Under the pieces are notes generated by a model. That model was not told where the DNA came from and searched no databases. It worked only from the letters and a program-made list of their open reading frames with translations. From JBBDMU01 sp040878115 (GTDB taxonomy: Bacteria; Bacteroidota; Rhodothermia; Balneolales; Natronogracilivirgulaceae), in the NCBI GenBank assembly GCA_040878115.1, contig JBBDMV010000019.1, positions 1-38,992 of the forward strand: DNA of 38,992 nt, written 5' to 3'. The translations under genes were made by a program, and so were the position numbers. Shown piece after piece: positions 26,150 to 35,236 of this stretch. Positions within the stretch are counted from its first letter, which is position 1. Every line of letters begins with the position of its first letter.

Positions 26150-26818
26150 GTGTTAAATCATACTGGGCCACTTATATTTGAATTCACAGGACCAATGTGT
26201 TCGGGTAAATCTACCTGTACAGGATATTTGAAAAAAGAATTACAGAATAAAAATATAGTAACTCTGGATTTAAATTTAAAAAATATTCCTCTGAGGAAAA
26301 TATTTGATATAAGAGCAGCTTTTGTAACTTTTTGTCTATATAAAAAGATCAAACCAATGATAAATATTGCAAATGCTAGACGGGTGATTGCTATTTATCT
26401 TACTCTAATCCAGTACAAATTTATTTATAAAAGTAACAAATATGTATTTATTAAAGACCAGGGCATATTTCAAAATGTAGGAACTCTGCGAAAGTACAGT
26501 AAAAGTACTCCAAAAGAAATTTGGACACCCTGGCTAATTAAGAATGCATACCTTCCGAATATTCTGGTGGTAGTCACGGCTAATCGTGAAGAAAAGATTA
26601 AGAGAAGAAAAAAAAGAGATAATTCAACCTTTTCCGGTGAATATTTTATAGGCGGGGAAAAAAGATTAAAACTCGCTTTAAAAGAATCTCGTTATATATC
26701 AGAAATTAAAAATGATTTTAAATGTAATTTCATACTCAATAATGATATAAATAGTACCTATGAAGAGATTAATAAAATGATATCTAATATCATCGATAAA
26801 AAAAATGCTATTATATGA
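26150..26818 (+). CDS. P-loop kinase-like protein (nucleotide/sugar kinase fold), function unknown
   Basis: 222 aa. The Walker A motif GPMCSGKST (14-22) is perfect. A later block, FIKDQGIFQNVGTL (about 103-116), occupies the DR/DE-G region of deoxynucleoside and thymidylate kinases. VTANREEKIKRRKKRDN (about 143-159) is a basic lid-like segment. It is therefore probably an ATP-dependent kinase of a small molecule; the substrate is unknown. The GTG start at 26150 is supported by the purine-rich agaaggggg about 9 bases upstream, one of the clearer ribosome sites here. The gene is markedly AT-rich and on the opposite strand from most of the cluster, signs of separate acquisition. Confidence 0.65.
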   Translation: MLNHTGPLIFEFTGPMCSGKSTCTGYLKKELQNKNIVTLDLNLKNIPLRKIFDIRAAFVTFCLYKKIKPMINIANARRVIAIYLTLIQYKFIYKSNKYVFIKDQGIFQNVGTLRKYSKSTPKEIWTPWLIKNAYLPNILVVVTANREEKIKRRKKRDNSTFSGEYFIGGEKRLKLALKESRYISEIKNDFKCNFILNNDINSTYEEINKMISNIIDKKNAII

Positions 26819-26940
26819 GAGTTTACCATTCTGGTCCGACCATAATTATTATATCCCTCAATAGAAAGAATTATTACATGCCATAGAACTTCTTCCCGCC
26901 GATGTGGGATATTCTTATGGAGCTTACTTCTGGTGCAATT

Positions 26941-26975
26941 CCGGGTAAAGACAATAACTTTACCCGGGTATTTTT
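26941..26975 (+). terminator. Intrinsic terminator after the P-loop gene
   Basis: A perfect 10-bp stem, ccgggtaaag (26941-26950) with ctttacccgg (26958-26967), has a 7-base loop and is followed by gtattttt on the plus strand. It sits about 120 bp after the kinase-like gene and 27 bp before the end of the convergent Wzc-type gene. On the minus strand the trailing sequence is not T-rich. Confidence 0.75.
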
Positions 26976-27001
26976 CTTGGGCTATATCATTCCCAACCCT
27001 G

Positions 27002-29407
27002 CTAATACTTCCTTACTTTTTTCTTTTTAACTTCTTTACCGTTGTAACGGTTGTAGTTTTCGAAGGCATTTTTAAAATGGCTGGTCTCTAAATTATACCC
27101 CGCAGCTTTTTTGTGGTTGAAGCTTGTCATGACCGTTCCAATAATATTGGCATTGACATTCCGCAGATTTCCTAAGCACTGCTCAAGTTCCGGTTCTTTG
27201 GATTGGTTAAATCTGGTTACCAGTACGACACCATCAATATACTGCATAAGAGGAGCAGCATCGGTTATAAAGCCAAAGGGAGGGGAATCGATGAGCACCA
27301 CATCATAAATACCTTTTAGTTTATCGATCATTTCCTTCATGTTCCGGCTCTGGACCATCTCCGCGGGATTGCCCGGAGCCTTGCCGGTTGAAATCACGTG
27401 GATGTTATCAACAACAGTTGGTTGAATAACTCGCTCTAAGCTGATTTTCTCTGACAGAACATCAGCCGACCCCGGGGATGCTGGAAGCCCCCACAACTTA
27501 TACTGTGTCGACTGGCGGAAATCACAATCAACCAGTGCAACTGACTTCCCGGTCTCGGCGTAAACGGCGGCCAGGTTTGCGATCATGGAACTTTTGCCCT
27601 CGGCCTTATTGGCCGAAGTAACAAGGATCGACTTATATGATTTATCAGTCTGTGAAAACATGATATTGCTCAGCAGGCGTCGATAAGCTTCACTGGCATA
27701 AGACATTGGATCAAGAACGGTTATCAGATCCGAAGAAATAAAATGATCTCCGGCTTCTATGAGCCTTTTCTTGCCAAATAGCTTTGCTTTATTAATGGTG
27801 ATATCGGGTATTACCGATAAGATAGTATATTTCTTCTGCATCAGCTTTTCTATGCTGTTAATCCTGGTACTGGTCATTTCCCGAATATAAACCAATCCAA
27901 AAGAGAGCATACAGCCTATGACAAAGCTCCAAATCAACAAAAGTTGCGTTTTGGGTTCGACGGGGATATCAGGCACCTCAGAATAATCAACAACACGGCC
28001 CGGGCTGGACTGCGTCTGCTCCCAAACGGCAAGTTCGGAGGATTGTCCGGATATGTTCAGGTATAGCTGCTCATTAACTTCTACATCCCGCGTTAGGCGT
28101 GCAAATTCGATCATGTTATCGGGTAAATCATCAAAGGTGGACTGGTATTCTTCGAGTCGCTGGTCCAATACTTCGATCTGGGCCGCGTATTGCTGGGCAT
28201 CAAGTTCATGAACCAGCAGCTGCTGGCTTATTTCAGTGACCCTGGCGATCATATCTCCGTCGGGGCTCCCAAGAAAACTTAAAGCATTATCATCATTTTC
28301 AATAAAATCTCCCGCTAGTTCGGTGATCTCTGCTTTTAATTCAGTAATCTGTTTGTTTAAACGTTGTAAAGAGGGTTCCAGCTCTGGGTTATTTTCTAAG
28401 GATGGGTTTCTCTGGATCATCAACATTCTTTCCGTTTCCAGTTCGGCCAGACTGAATTGGTAACGATTTAGCTTAGTCGATAGGCCTTCAGCATATTTTT
28501 GAGCGAACCCTGGTTTAATATTATTCAATTCCTCCTGATAGCTTTTTATTGCTGAACGTGCAGCCACTTCTTGAACCGATGCCGCCTGACGCTCGTTTTC
28601 TATATTAGATATGGCTGTTATCAACTCATGAGTTTGACTGTCCAATTCAACCAGCTTCTCACGGTTCATGAAGTCGCGCAATTTTTCTTCTTTTTCATTC
28701 AAGGTTTCCTGTACCGTAGCCATTTCCTGGTTTAGATAACTGATGGCTGATCGTACCTGTTCCCGGTTCTGATCACTTGAAAACTGAGTATAGGAATCGA
28801 GCACCATATTGGTTACTGTAGCAGCCTCATGAGAGGAAGGGCTGTTAAAAGTGATCAGGATCATATCAGACTGCAATTCATCTTCGACGGGCGCCGTAGT
28901 CAGCCTCCCCTGTACACGAGAGGCAAGTACATCTCTACCGACCATTGAAGCATCTTCAGGGTATGTTCTCCAAAGCAGTGGATGCAGTCGTCCATCAGGT
29001 TGTATAGGTGATTCAAGAATTTTATCGGCAATAACCTCTGCAAAATTTCTGGATCGCAGAATTGCCAATTCATTCGCAATGGTCCTGCCCCGGCCAATCC
29101 CAAAGCTGCTGGTAAGCATACTATTCATATCGCTTCCTGTACTGGCATAACTATTCTCATTCTGTGATATGATCATGGTTCCCTCACCCTGATAAATCGG
29201 TATAACAGAGTTAACGTAAAAATACATAGCTGCCACCGTGGCTATAATTACGCAAACAGTCATCCATTTATAACTGTAAAGAAGCCGGGATAGCTTCTTT
29301 GCATCAATTTCAGTAGCACCTGTTGTCGATGATGTGTTATTAAAAAAAGAATTTGATGAATTAAGGTTTCCCTTCGAGCCGGAACCGTTTAAATCTTGAT
29401 TGGACAT
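27002..29407 (-). CDS. Polysaccharide co-polymerase with tyrosine autokinase domain (Wzc-type)
   Basis: 801 aa inner-membrane protein controlling polymer length and export. An N-terminal Wzz-like region has one membrane span (about 48-70) and a second near 480-500. Between them lie long coiled-coil and GNVR-type periplasmic helices. The cytoplasmic BY-kinase domain has Walker A SANKAEGKSSMIANLA (near 600), Walker A' VALVDCDF (near 622) and Walker B VVLIDSPPF (near 705). A Tyr-containing basic tail ends the protein (NYNRYNGKEVKKKKVRKY). Autophosphorylation on these tyrosines is expected from the family. The gene follows the SLBB gene on the same strand, 160 bp away. Confidence 0.92.
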   Translation of the reverse strand: MSNQDLNGSGSKGNLNSSNSFFNNTSSTTGATEIDAKKLSRLLYSYKWMTVCVIIATVAAMYFYVNSVIPIYQGEGTMIISQNENSYASTGSDMNSMLTSSFGIGRGRTIANELAILRSRNFAEVIADKILESPIQPDGRLHPLLWRTYPEDASMVGRDVLASRVQGRLTTAPVEDELQSDMILITFNSPSSHEAATVTNMVLDSYTQFSSDQNREQVRSAISYLNQEMATVQETLNEKEEKLRDFMNREKLVELDSQTHELITAISNIENERQAASVQEVAARSAIKSYQEELNNIKPGFAQKYAEGLSTKLNRYQFSLAELETERMLMIQRNPSLENNPELEPSLQRLNKQITELKAEITELAGDFIENDDNALSFLGSPDGDMIARVTEISQQLLVHELDAQQYAAQIEVLDQRLEEYQSTFDDLPDNMIEFARLTRDVEVNEQLYLNISGQSSELAVWEQTQSSPGRVVDYSEVPDIPVEPKTQLLLIWSFVIGCMLSFGLVYIREMTSTRINSIEKLMQKKYTILSVIPDITINKAKLFGKKRLIEAGDHFISSDLITVLDPMSYASEAYRRLLSNIMFSQTDKSYKSILVTSANKAEGKSSMIANLAAVYAETGKSVALVDCDFRQSTQYKLWGLPASPGSADVLSEKISLERVIQPTVVDNIHVISTGKAPGNPAEMVQSRNMKEMIDKLKGIYDVVLIDSPPFGFITDAAPLMQYIDGVVLVTRFNQSKEPELEQCLGNLRNVNANIIGTVMTSFNHKKAAGYNLETSHFKNAFENYNRYNGKEVKKKKVRKY

Positions 29408-29569
29408 TGAAACAGTATCTTTAAGTTGAGAGTGTATATGATTGAATAAACTTATGTTTTATTATGCAAAAAAAATAGTTAATTAATTATATATAATGTG
29501 CTTATCATAACACATAACTCCTTTCATTACAATTACTTGTATAATAAATGGTTTAAATAGAAATGCTAC

Positions 29570-30106
29570 TTAATCGCCCCTTAATCGTTCCATAATCAAG
29601 AAGCTTGTTGCTACGGTTGAGACTACCGGTGCAATGACCCGTACATAGTCGGCGAATGACGGACGACGGCGAACCTGAATTGCGATGACGTCATTGTTGT
29701 GCAACTTGAAATCTCGCATGCCCTCGGGAATAGGTTCATTATAACGGTATTGGAAATTGGTGATTTCATCGTTACCAGTATTCTTGTTAGTATGGGATAC
29801 GGAAACTTCCAGCCTGACTTTTGACCAATCCGTAGTGGTTTCACCTGTTATATAACGGGAGGGGCCACGGGAGTAAGAAATAACACTGGTAAGGCTCATC
29901 CCGCGCGGCACCAGGTAACGTCCCGGATTATTGATGTCACCCCAAACATTGAGTGTATCCGAAAGCTCCCCCGGCTCGGCAATTCGGACGATCCCCTCAC
30001 CTAAACGGAACTGTTGGCTATACCGAATGCCGTCATTATACTCTTGATTTTGAGCGTTAGAGATAAATGGAAAAAGAAATAAAGGAAGAAAAAAAAGAAA
30101 TCTCAT
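29570..30106 (-). CDS. SLBB-domain polysaccharide export protein (short, Wza-related)
   Basis: 178 aa with a signal peptide (MRFLFFLPLFLFPFISNA, then QNQ). An SLBB-type beta-grasp region follows (about 50-145: LSDTLNVWGDINNPGRYLV, MSLTSVISYSRG, LHNNDVIAIQVRR). It ends with a hydrophobic segment (about 155-172). The N-terminal Poly_export domain that defines normal Wza is missing, so the protein is far shorter than usual. Pairing with the Wzc-type gene directly downstream supports a role in export through the outer membrane, perhaps with a full Wza encoded elsewhere. The ATG at 30106 is certain from the signal peptide. Confidence 0.78.
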   Translation of the reverse strand: MRFLFFLPLFLFPFISNAQNQEYNDGIRYSQQFRLGEGIVRIAEPGELSDTLNVWGDINNPGRYLVPRGMSLTSVISYSRGPSRYITGETTTDWSKVRLEVSVSHTNKNTGNDEITNFQYRYNEPIPEGMRDFKLHNNDVIAIQVRRRPSFADYVRVIAPVVSTVATSFLIMERLRGD

Positions 30107-30526
30107 TTTAAAGAAAATTGAATATTTATAAGTTGAACTGTGATATATTTAATATAGTTATTAATATAATTTATATAGTAATTAATTAATTATAATTGTT
30201 ATATATTACTTTGTTTATAATAAGTAGAAAGGGCTAGCGGAGAAAAATGAAGTTTTAACGATGATTCAATACCTAACATCTGAAATCGTTGCATTTCCTA
30301 ACTAATTCCAACAGAAGGGCAGCTGCTGGAAAATTAAACTTTGGTTAGTATACTTTTTAAACTCGTGGCACCATATGACCGAAATAGCCACTCTGTATCT
30401 TTTGAAATTTACAAGCCAATTGCTCTCAATAACTTCCGAATTATTTTACCAGCTAATCCTCTATTCCGATTTACGATCAGCGTAAGAGCCTCTCTATTTG
30501 ATATTGTATATCGCTATCCCGGCCTT
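30107..30526. other. AT-rich intergenic region
   Basis: 420 bp between the SLBB gene and a GT2 gene, both on the minus strand. The part next to the SLBB start (30107-30230) is extremely AT-rich with ttaattaatt-type runs and probably holds the promoter for the SLBB-wzc unit; I cannot fix -33/-7 boxes. A plus-strand open frame at 30341-30568 runs into the GT2 gene and resembles nothing I recognise. No RNA gene or repeat was seen. Confidence 0.4.
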
Positions 30527-31450
30527 TCACCCTTGCTTAAATATCTCCCCCATCACGTCTATCTTTGATTTTGCTAACCGCTTTATCTTTTTTTGTAGTT
30601 GAAACATCTTATAATAATTAGGTCTTTCATACTTTATCAAATTTCTATTTAGTGCTTCTTCTACCTCTTTTATATGAATGTTATTTTTATTTAAATAATC
30701 TTTAAACCAGTTAAGGAAGTATCTCCTGAAAGCATGATAGCTACCATCCTTTTGTACAGTGCCGCATATTGATTCCGGTCTTTGTCGGTATTTATCATAA
30801 CATTCCTCAGTAATATATACTGAAGCGTATAAATATATTTTGCTCAAAAAAGCTTGATCGTCGTACATACAGATAAACTCATCCACAAATCCCCCGACCT
30901 TATCAATTACTGGACGTTTAATTAATAACCCATTCATACTGGGCGCACACGCCCTTCCCAGGGGATATAAAATTGTTGACAGTTCAGTTGGTTCAAATAT
31001 AGTATTTTGATTACATTTGATTTTAACCAGCTCATCTGGCTTGCTGTTATCTACCCAACTGTTCCAATACAATGTAGAACCGCAAACCATATCAACTGCT
31101 TGGTGGTTATTCATAATTTTTATCTGATGAGCTAATTTTTTTGAAAACCAGATATCATCAGCGTCCAAAAAAGCCACAAGTTCTCCATTAGCTTTAGACA
31201 ACCCAAGATTTCTGCTTGCACTAACTCCTTTGTTTTTATAATTACCATGACTCAAATATGTTATTTTATTGCTATATCTAATAGCTATATCACGAGCCAT
31301 ACTACTACTATTGTCTGTTGAACCGTCATCGACTAATAGTAGCTCCCAATTTTTGTAAGATTGGTTGATTACACTCTCGACGGCTTCCTGTAAAAATTCT
31401 TCCACATTATAAAATGGAGTAATTATTGATACAAGTGGTTCTCTCTTCAT
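30527..31450 (-). CDS. Glycosyltransferase family 2
   Basis: 307 aa GT-A enzyme. The opening MKREPLVSIITPFYNVEEFL is followed by SVINQSYKNWELLLVDDGSTD, and the metal-binding DxD is VAFLDADDIWFSKK. The ATG at 31450 fits the family start. An in-frame ATG at 31474 would overlap the end of the deacetylase gene by 10 bases and is the alternative. The C-terminal half is less conserved, ending in a basic helix (QLQKKIKRLAKSK) that may help membrane contact. It is the last gene of the minus-strand run 35007-30527. Confidence 0.87.
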   Translation of the reverse strand: MKREPLVSIITPFYNVEEFLQEAVESVINQSYKNWELLLVDDGSTDNSSSMARDIAIRYSNKITYLSHGNYKNKGVSASRNLGLSKANGELVAFLDADDIWFSKKLAHQIKIMNNHQAVDMVCGSTLYWNSWVDNSKPDELVKIKCNQNTIFEPTELSTILYPLGRACAPSMNGLLIKRPVIDKVGGFVDEFICMYDDQAFLSKIYLYASVYITEECYDKYRQRPESICGTVQKDGSYHAFRRYFLNWFKDYLNKNNIHIKEVEEALNRNLIKYERPNYYKMFQLQKKIKRLAKSKIDVMGEIFKQG

Positions 31451-31464
31451 TGTTTCTAATTTTA

Positions 31465-32475
31465 TTATAGCCATTCTTTTAGCTTTGACTCAAACTCTTT
31501 GCCAGTCCAGTTTTTTACTTGGAATCTGGGTAGTGTAAAGGAACTTTGTTTCCCATTTGCCAAACCCTTTTTTGTTGTATATGCAAACTGAAATCCTGCT
31601 TCATTTATAAGGCTCAATGTATCCACATTATATTTTCCGAAGGGATAAGAAAAAGTATCAATCTCTTTATTTAACCAAAATTCCAAAGTTTTTTTCCCTT
31701 CAAATATCTCTTTCTTCTGCGCAGCTATAGACAAAAGTGACAAATCCGGATGATAGCAGGTATGTGCTCCTATTTCTATAAAATCACTCTCGATGAACCG
31801 AACTAATTCTTCCTTTGTCATCGGGAGATAATCGTCTCGTTTTTCCAGATTGCATCCAGCCCATTGTGCAATCTGGTCCATGATCTGAAGTTGTTTTTCA
31901 TATGGGCAGGTCCTGATAATTTGCCATAGCTCCAAATAAAGGGTATGCCTTTTCGACGGGGGGATTTCTTTACTAGTCCAGGTTTTGAAGCTTTCATAAG
32001 TTGGTTCCGTTAATTCTGCATCAGCCCCTAAATTTGTTATTATATGCTCTCCATCTAGTTGAGAACGTTCAGGTAGTTTACCAGGTGTTAAAAGTAAGCG
32101 TTCGAGCTCATCCCACCAGAACTCCCTGTTTTTCCCGATATATCCTGATGAAATAAAAAACGTGGCGGGGACCTTATACCGCTCTAACCATTTCTTTGCT
32201 TCGAAGAAGTTATCCCTGTAACCATCATCAAAAGTTAAGGCGATTGCTTTCTGTAGGCTTTTTTTATGTATGACTCTTTCTGATAGCTCCTGTAAAGGTA
32301 GCACCTCCTCGTAACGCCTTAATACTTCCAGTTGCTCTTTGAACAATTCAGGATTTACGCAAAGCTCCCATGGATCATTATTTACATCAGCTATTCGATG
32401 GTACATCAGGATAATACCTTTCGGACGAAAGATATTTCTGGCTTTACGTAATTTTTGCTTCACATAACCTGGCAT
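31465..32475 (-). CDS. Polysaccharide deacetylase family protein (NodB fold, CE4)
   Basis: 336 aa. NodB motifs are complete: motif 1 LTFDDGYRDN (Asp83-Asp84), motif 2 GAHTCYHPDLS (His238, His242, metal ligands) and motif 3 FSYPFGKYN (275-283). Family members remove N- or O-acetyl groups from sugar polymers or lipid-linked sugars. There is no signal peptide, so action on a cytoplasmic lipid-linked intermediate is possible. An insertion between motifs 1 and 2 (about 125-215) is typical of the locus-associated subgroup. The start ATG at 32475 overlaps the methyltransferase 3' end by 16 bases, so the genes are coupled. Confidence 0.87.
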   Translation of the reverse strand: MPGYVKQKLRKARNIFRPKGIILMYHRIADVNNDPWELCVNPELFKEQLEVLRRYEEVLPLQELSERVIHKKSLQKAIALTFDDGYRDNFFEAKKWLERYKVPATFFISSGYIGKNREFWWDELERLLLTPGKLPERSQLDGEHIITNLGADAELTEPTYESFKTWTSKEIPPSKRHTLYLELWQIIRTCPYEKQLQIMDQIAQWAGCNLEKRDDYLPMTKEELVRFIESDFIEIGAHTCYHPDLSLLSIAAQKKEIFEGKKTLEFWLNKEIDTFSYPFGKYNVDTLSLINEAGFQFAYTTKKGLANGKQSSFTLPRFQVKNWTGKEFESKLKEWL

Positions 32476-33191
32476 TGTTCCGCTTTTTTTGTTGCTTTAA
32501 CTGTAATTAATACCTGGTATAGCGGGTCAATGAAATCAAGTTCTTTTTTGGTGACCTCATTTACACCAAGACCATATAAAAAGGCTGAAGCTGACAATAC
32601 ATTTCCAAACTTCTCTATTTCTGTTTCAGCTTCTGGAAAAGTTTCTTTAAAAATGAGCTCCATTGATCTTTCTGTAAAAGACCATAGCCAGTTTTTTCCC
32701 CATTCCCCATCTTCTATTTGGCTGATTCCCGGTACGGTTAACAACAGGCTGCCCCCTGGTTTCAATAACCGATAACAGGTTTGAAGTGCCTTTTTATAAT
32801 CATAAATTAAATGTAGGGTTTGTGTTAAAACCACACAGTCAAAAGCATTTGACGGTACATGTTCAGCATCGGTTAAATCACCAACAAAGGTAGCTTTGGG
32901 ATTATCCGAATGAACATGCAGAATATCACTTCTATCTACTTTTTTGCCGCCATAGTGTTTGGTATATTTGTTATCACCAATTTCAAGTACACGCCCTTTT
33001 ATCTCATTTGAATGCCTTGTTAAAAAGTTTTTGATATAGTAGCGATCAATTGGCCCACCTCTGTCAAATCCGTATTTCCTGCTTATCGGGTTAACACGTC
33101 TAAAGTCCCCCCATTGAATTGTACCGACAGGAGGGTTTTTTATTAACTTTTGTTTGCGCGTAAACAAGTTTTGAATAGTTGTAAGTAGCAT
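32460..33191 (-). CDS. Class I SAM-dependent methyltransferase
   Basis: 243 aa. Motif I is GRVLEIGDNKYTKHYGG (about 66-82), a variant with Asp and Asn in place of the usual glycines. Motif II lies near TFVGDLTDAE (101-110), and the motif after beta-5 is LLKPGGSLLLTVPG (142-155). The match is to sugar or polyketide-type methyltransferases found in glycan loci, where they methylate a hydroxyl of a chain residue, sometimes as a capping signal. The target here is unknown. It overlaps the deacetylase gene by 16 bases and follows a GT2 gene by 44 bp on the same strand. Confidence 0.82.
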   Translation of the reverse strand: MLLTTIQNLFTRKQKLIKNPPVGTIQWGDFRRVNPISRKYGFDRGGPIDRYYIKNFLTRHSNEIKGRVLEIGDNKYTKHYGGKKVDRSDILHVHSDNPKATFVGDLTDAEHVPSNAFDCVVLTQTLHLIYDYKKALQTCYRLLKPGGSLLLTVPGISQIEDGEWGKNWLWSFTERSMELIFKETFPEAETEIEKFGNVLSASAFLYGLGVNEVTKKELDFIDPLYQVLITVKATKKAEQCQVM

Positions 33192-33235
33192 TATTTTTTT
33201 ATTTGTATTTAAGGTTCAAATTACCAGCAAGTTAG

Positions 33236-34132
33236 TTAGTATTTCATGCCCACCCTTTTTCTCTTTGCGAATCTTTCTTTGGTTTTATTTATACTGAAGG
33301 AAAAGTCTCTTATTAAAATAAGAGGAGACAGGAGTATTCTTCCAACTTTATATGTTCTGGACTTTTTGATTTCATTTACCTTCTGGATTTTTAGCTCCAT
33401 CTTATATATCACATCAACTACATGCTCTCGATACGCCTTCTTATGTCTTTTTACTAATCTTCTGACCATTTCAGGTCTATTTGAAATATTATTAGTCGAC
33501 ATGGATCCAGGTACAGTTCTATACCAGAAAAGGCTTTCTGGTATAGAATAAATTTTCCAACCTTTACGGGCTACAGATAACCAAAAATCCTTGTCTTCGT
33601 ACCCTTTGGTAATTGCATTGTATGATTCGTTGTACCCGCCAGCATCTGCCCAACACTGGTAGCGAAATAAAGCGCTGGCATTGCATTGATTTTCAGTTAG
33701 AAAGTTTTCTACACCACCTCCTTTTGTCCTTTCTATTTTTTGAAAACCCTTGTTATTGAAATTACGCAAGTAACTTGTAACCACACCGATTTCAGGCTGC
33801 TCCTTCAATACCGGCAGGGCTTTTTCCAAAAAGGTAGGTGCAAACATATCATCGGCATCTAAAGTAAGAATATACTCTCCGAGGCTATATCTAATCCCGT
33901 GATTTCTGGCCGAGGACACGTAGCCATTTTTTTTACGCAGAACGGTCACTTTCGGATCATCCAATTCATCCAATACTTTAATGGTATTTCGATCATTCGA
34001 TCCGTCATCAACAATTATAATTTCAAAATTATTATACGTTTGATCCAATACACTATTCACGGCTTCCTGTATGTAAGCACCGTGGTTATAGCATGGAATA
34101 ACTACACTGATAAAGTCTTTTTTTCGTAGCAT
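33236..34132 (-). CDS. Glycosyltransferase family 2 (paralogue of the next gene)
   Basis: 298 aa GT-A enzyme: DFISVVIPCYNHGAYIQEAV, TYNNFEIIIVDDGSND, and DxD in ILTLDADDMFAPTF. GYEDKDFWLSVARKGW is the acceptor-domain region. It is closely similar along its whole length to the upstream GT2 (34102-35007), including the ALFRYQCW and HGAYI segments, so the pair arose by tandem duplication. The ATG at 34132 overlaps the upstream gene by 31 bases. The linkages made are unknown; two similar transferases may add like sugars in sequence. Confidence 0.88.
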   Translation of the reverse strand: MLRKKDFISVVIPCYNHGAYIQEAVNSVLDQTYNNFEIIIVDDGSNDRNTIKVLDELDDPKVTVLRKKNGYVSSARNHGIRYSLGEYILTLDADDMFAPTFLEKALPVLKEQPEIGVVTSYLRNFNNKGFQKIERTKGGGVENFLTENQCNASALFRYQCWADAGGYNESYNAITKGYEDKDFWLSVARKGWKIYSIPESLFWYRTVPGSMSTNNISNRPEMVRRLVKRHKKAYREHVVDVIYKMELKIQKVNEIKKSRTYKVGRILLSPLILIRDFSFSINKTKERFAKRKRVGMKY

Positions 34133-35007
34133 ACGAGCTGTTGTTCTGAGTGATTGGTAATTGGTTTTCTTCTAGCTCTATATAAAGCAAACAGCAAGCG
34201 CAAAGGAGAGAGTATTGCAGTGCCAACCCTGTATGCTAAAGATTTTATAATCTTATTTTTTGAGTGCTGTAATTTCAGTTCTTTACTGTAAATCACAGCA
34301 ACTATATTTTCCCTGAATACAGCCTCATGCTTTATGACGATTCTTTTCATCAATTCAGGTCGCTGTTCCGGAACCTGCTTTAGCATTGAGTTAGGTGTGT
34401 CTCTGTATCGATATAAATATTCGGGTATGGAATGTATCAACCAACCTGAAGAGGTAACTGAAAGCCAAAAATCCCAATCTTCGTATCCGTTTTTCATCGT
34501 CTCGTCATATCCATCGGCTTCCTGCCAGCACTGATATCGAAAAAGAGCACTTGCCAAACAATTATTTACCGTCAGGAAATCTTTAGCCTCTCCACCCTTT
34601 TTGTCATGGGTGCTTATATTTCCTTTGGGATCAAAGATATAAGCATTGCAAGTTACAACACCTATCTCCGGTCGCTTCTTCAAAATCGGCACTGCTTTTT
34701 CCAGAAAATCAGGCATAAACTGATCATCTGCATCCAGAGTAAGGATGTATTCACCCTTGCTAAATTTTATTCCATGATTCCTGGCCGAGGATACATGACC
34801 GTTTACTTTACGAAGAACGGTTACTTTCGGATGATCTATTTCATCCAGGACTACTCGGGTATGAAGATCATCCGAGCCATCATCGACTATAATAATTTCA
34901 TAATTGTGGTAAGTTTGATTCAGTACGCTTTGTAAGGTATCCCCTATGTAAGCTCCATGATTGTAACAAGGTATTACCACACTTACAAAATCTTTCTCTC
35001 TTTGCAT
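34102..35007 (-). CDS. Glycosyltransferase family 2 (paralogue of the previous gene)
   Basis: 301 aa GT-A enzyme: DFVSVVIPCYNHGAYIGDTL, TYHNYEIIIVDDGSDD, DxD in ILTLDADDQFMPDF, and the GYEDWDFWLSVTSSGW segment. It is the first gene of the minus-strand run, starting at an ATG at 35007 and divergent from the phosphoribosyltransferase-HAD genes. The 229 bp between them should contain both promoters. The C-terminal tail (YRARRKPITNHSE) differs from its paralogue, and the final 31 bases are shared with the start of that gene. Confidence 0.88.
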   Translation of the reverse strand: MQREKDFVSVVIPCYNHGAYIGDTLQSVLNQTYHNYEIIIVDDGSDDLHTRVVLDEIDHPKVTVLRKVNGHVSSARNHGIKFSKGEYILTLDADDQFMPDFLEKAVPILKKRPEIGVVTCNAYIFDPKGNISTHDKKGGEAKDFLTVNNCLASALFRYQCWQEADGYDETMKNGYEDWDFWLSVTSSGWLIHSIPEYLYRYRDTPNSMLKQVPEQRPELMKRIVIKHEAVFRENIVAVIYSKELKLQHSKNKIIKSLAYRVGTAILSPLRLLFALYRARRKPITNHSEQQLVCYEKKTLSV

Positions 35008-35236
35008 CTATGTCTGGACCTCAAGTTAATTTAATTAGTTAATTTTATAAGAAAATAAAATCTTAATCCGTAAAGTTATAATTAATATCTATTCATACTT
35101 CTCACTAAATATATATAATATATTTTAATTATGTTATTGCGAATTAATTATTTTTCTTTCATCAACAGTCAACTAAAGAAAACTTAACCGATCATATAAT
35201 ATACCTCTCGTTAAATCTGAATCTATTATGGATAAA
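35008..35236. promoter_or_regulatory. Divergent promoter region
   Basis: 229 bp of very AT-rich sequence between the divergent GT2 and phosphoribosyltransferase-HAD genes. A tataat hexamer lies at 35195-35200, about 37 bp before the plus-strand start, with no good -35 partner. The segment 35095-35130 is nearly pure A/T. Promoters in both directions are inferred from the gene layout rather than proven by motifs. Confidence 0.3.

Noticed and set aside
30341..30568. 75-codon plus-strand frame
   Set aside because: It runs into the GT2 coding region on the other strand and shows no family features.
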